Source of the DNA: Balanoglossus misakiensis
Taxonomy: Eukaryota > Hemichordata
Direction: 5' to 3'
NCBI GenBank assembly: GCA_040954595.2
Contig: CM082577.2
Coordinates: 4,836,001-4,900,000 of the forward strand
DNA length: 64,000 bases
The notes under the pieces were generated by a model. The model worked only from the letters and a program-made list of their open reading frames with translations. It had not been told where the DNA came from and searched no databases. Of this stretch, positions 61,926 through 64,000 are shown piece by piece; positions within the stretch are counted from its first letter, which is position 1, and every line of letters begins with the position of its first letter. Both the position numbers and the translations under genes were made by a program.

Positions 61926-64000
61926 CTGCAAGGATTGACAAAGAGGGTTTTACAAATCACTTCAAATAGTAGCACATCATAGATGAAAAAATGAGATTAT
62001 GCAAAAAACCTTAATCCACTTTTAGTCTTGTGACGGGACAATTCAAGTCAAGTGCAGGAAAACTACACAACAAATTGAACGCACCAGGATGTCTTATCAC
62101 ATACACATACTATGGAATTTTTTCTCGTTAGATGGATTTGATGAAAGACATGCTTGTGTATCACACAGGATCACACCCCAGTATAGCACCCAGTTATTCA
62201 ATTTCTTTCTGTTGTTTTAAAAGTCAGTTGACAGCAATTTTCGTGTTCAAAGAGTTACTATCATGGTCCTTTGCAGGTTTTTATATTTATTTAAGGAGGA
62301 TTTTCTGTCATTTAGAAAGTTCAGATGACAAGCTGAGGTTGAGGGGATTTTGTTACTTGATGTGTGTTTCCTGTAGTGATACCATGTGCCAATACTTATA
62401 CTTAAAGGACTAATATTACAGGTCATTACAAAATACATCTACATACTTTAGCAACTACAGAGAGAATACAAAGACTGCATGCATACAAATCATCCCTTTA
62501 TGTCAGAGATCATATAGAGGTCATGCTGCAAGGTCAAATATTCAGTGCTTATTGTGATCACCATAACTTAATCGTTTAAATTACTTGAGTTTGATGTTCT
62601 TTTTCATTTCCTCCTGTTGCAATTTGGTGTACAGACTGATGATGCCCACAACATGTAAAGTCACATTCTGTAGACATTCCATTACATGTATATTTTGAGA
62701 TCAATGAGTTACCCAGATATTCCAGTCAGCGTTTTTTTTGTGAGAATAGATGAAGTTTCATTGTTAGTGGATGGAAAAAATTATTGCCGTGTGTGTTTGT
62801 CAAGACCAGTATGTGGTAGATTGTTGTTAAATTGTGTGCAAATGTTTTTAGCAATGCTTCTCCAAGGCAGCCTTTTCCCACAATTTGAGGTAATTTCTGC
62901 TAAAATACGCTTTTCATTTGCAGCTAACAGCAGGAACAGAACGCTATGCATACGTACATGTACTATAGTACAGCAGCTAAGTTTACATACGAGTTGAAGT
63001 CAGCCACATACCTGATCAGTTTCTATTCTCGTCACTTTCTGGACCATCAAATTACCATACTTCAGATCAATGAACCACTTCCCTTGACCAGACTTCAGTC
63101 GCCGAGTCGATACGATCTCGGTGAATGGGTTAGACACTAGGATCTCCTGGAAATGCAACGTTCACAGCCAATCAGATTGCGGTTTACAATGGGCAGGTTA
63201 TGCACTGACACCAATCACACAATTGTCTTAGGTTTCCGATACTGATACAGCCAAATTCCGTGCCACCTGAAATTTTTTGTGAACCTCGACAATTTAACGA
63301 TATGACATCAACATCGACCTCTTTGGAACTTCCTATGGACTGATAAGTCATGACTGACACACTCTGTTTTATTAGCTTCATTGTACATTTCAAAAGAATC
63401 AGTCCCACTGAATGGGTATATGCAGTTGGTGAAATCAGGTTTTCATGGATACTCACATGAGTGACACTGTGCAGGAAATGGACTCCTTGCTTGTTGATGG
63501 CCATGATACATTCTCCTTGAATGCGGCTGTCTGAGATGCTCTGTAATAAATAGTGTGTGTGATCAGAGATAGGAAGTGACACAGTAAACCTGTCTAAACT
63601 GAACCCTGACTAATCTGGAAACCTGTCTGTACCGAACACATTTCCCCGTCCCTTTGACACAGAACCACATGTTAAAAGAACCTCTATAAACCAGACACCT
63701 CTGGAAACTGAACTTTTTCATCTGTCCCTTTGGTGTTCTGTCCAAACAGATTTCAATACTGTACATCACTAGAGCTAATTATTAGGGTGACTTACTACAC
63801 AGTAATTAGTTCAACATCAAGGTGTTTTACAGTAATTCGTTCAAAGTGATCATTAGATGGACTCACCCTGATGTGGAAGAAATTGGAGCCAAACAACGGC
63901 CAGGAGTGAAGCGTTGTCAGGAATTCCACTTTACAGTCGTGAGGTGTCTGTCTCTCCACAGTGGGCAGATACTGATGAATCATATTCACCCACTGCTGGG
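61818..64000 (-). CDS. MYO15-like: Unconventional myosin, C-terminal FERM region (myosin XV-like), last four coding exons, 5' part outside window
   Basis: Four minus-strand exons, all joined in phase 0, give 152 residues ending at TGA. The sequence includes WPLFGSNFFHIR, GECIMAINKQGVHFL, NPFTEIVSTRRL and GNLMVQKVTRIETDQ. These match the C-terminal FERM lobe (F2 end and F3, PTB-like) of MyTH4-FERM myosins. The GNLMVQ-VTRI-T-Q and ISNIISQYI wording fits myosin XV better than VII or X, judged from memory. Myosin XV carries cargo to the tips of actin protrusions through this domain. The gene continues beyond the right edge. Introns are short (about 0.3 to 1.1 kb), and one holds a pogo-like MITE. 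It converges with the myosin II gene across the satellite. A different MyTH4-FERM myosin remains possible. Confidence 0.75.
61926..63011 (-). other. Intron of the myosin XV-like gene
   Basis: About 1.1 kb between the last two exons, with a clear donor and acceptor. I see nothing coding in it. Confidence 0.8.
63012..63146 (-). CDS. MYO15-like: Myosin XV-like exon
   Basis: 135 bp between tttccag and gtatgt, 45 codons, EILVSNPFTEIVSTRRLKSG, then KWFIDLKYGNLMVQKVTRIE and TDQ. These are central strands of the F3 lobe. Confidence 0.85.
63457..63540 (-). CDS. MYO15-like: Myosin XV-like exon
   Basis: 84 bp between tttattacag and gtgagt, encoding SISDSRIQGECIMAINKQGV and HFLHSVTH. This is the first strands of the FERM F3 lobe. 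Confidence 0.85.
63583..63765. mobile_element. Pogo-like MITE, copy B
   Basis: Second copy of the element at 36.6 kb, in an intron of the myosin XV-like gene. The left end cagtaaacctgtct and the right end tcaatactgta are inverted relative to each other. There is no ORF. Confidence 0.6.
63867..64000 (-). CDS. MYO15-like: Myosin XV-like exon (partial at window edge)
   Basis: 44 whole codons, QQWVNMIHQYLPTVERQTPH then DCKVEFLTTLHSWPLFGSNF and FHIR. The donor gtgagt follows at 63866. The exon runs off the window. Confidence 0.8.

Noticed and set aside
61818-64000. Myosin VII or X instead of XV
   Set aside because: The GNLMVQ-VTRI segment and the ending ISQYI fit my recollection of XV better. 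The call is kept at moderate confidence because only the C-terminal 152 residues are visible.

Overview
This window is nuclear DNA from an animal. Genes are split by spliceosomal introns with GT-AG borders, introns carry small inverted-repeat elements, and a 15.7 kb satellite block fills most of the right half. The coding sequence is bilaterian. The myosin II is of the non-muscle (zipper/MYH9/MYH10) type, and its invertebrate-style details, together with a surplus of the palindrome tacatgta, suggest a marine invertebrate, perhaps a spiralian such as a mollusc, brachiopod or annelid. That placement is an impression only.

Layout. (1) 1-17613: no recognisable coding exon; most likely a very long upstream intron, or 5' flank, of the myosin gene, with a foldback element at about 6.1 kb. 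(2) 17614-40543, plus strand: 35 coding exons of a non-muscle myosin II heavy chain. They run from just before the P-loop to the stop codon, encode about 1800 residues, and leave only the first ~160 residues outside the window or unrecognised. All exon junctions keep the reading frame. Its introns hold several families of short inverted-repeat elements, including a 383 bp element at 22833-23215 with near-perfect arms and a 13 bp flanking duplication. (3) 40544-43430: 3' UTR and intergenic DNA. (4) 43481-59199: about 178 tandem copies of an 87 bp unit, bounded on both sides by diverged edge sequences that are inverted copies of each other. (5) 59200-64000: intergenic DNA and the last four coding exons, on the minus strand, of an unconventional MyTH4-FERM myosin, best matched to myosin XV.

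The two myosin genes converge on the satellite. Non-muscle myosin II is the actomyosin motor of cytokinesis and cell-cortex tension. Myosin XV-type motors act in actin protrusions. Their adjacency may be coincidence.

The feature most worth a second look is the satellite with inverted ends. It looks like a TIR or foldback element whose interior has expanded into a long array with higher-order repeat blocks. The long minus-strand open frames in it follow from a period of 87 = 3 x 29 with few stops. They contain no methionine codon in the main frame and are not called as genes.
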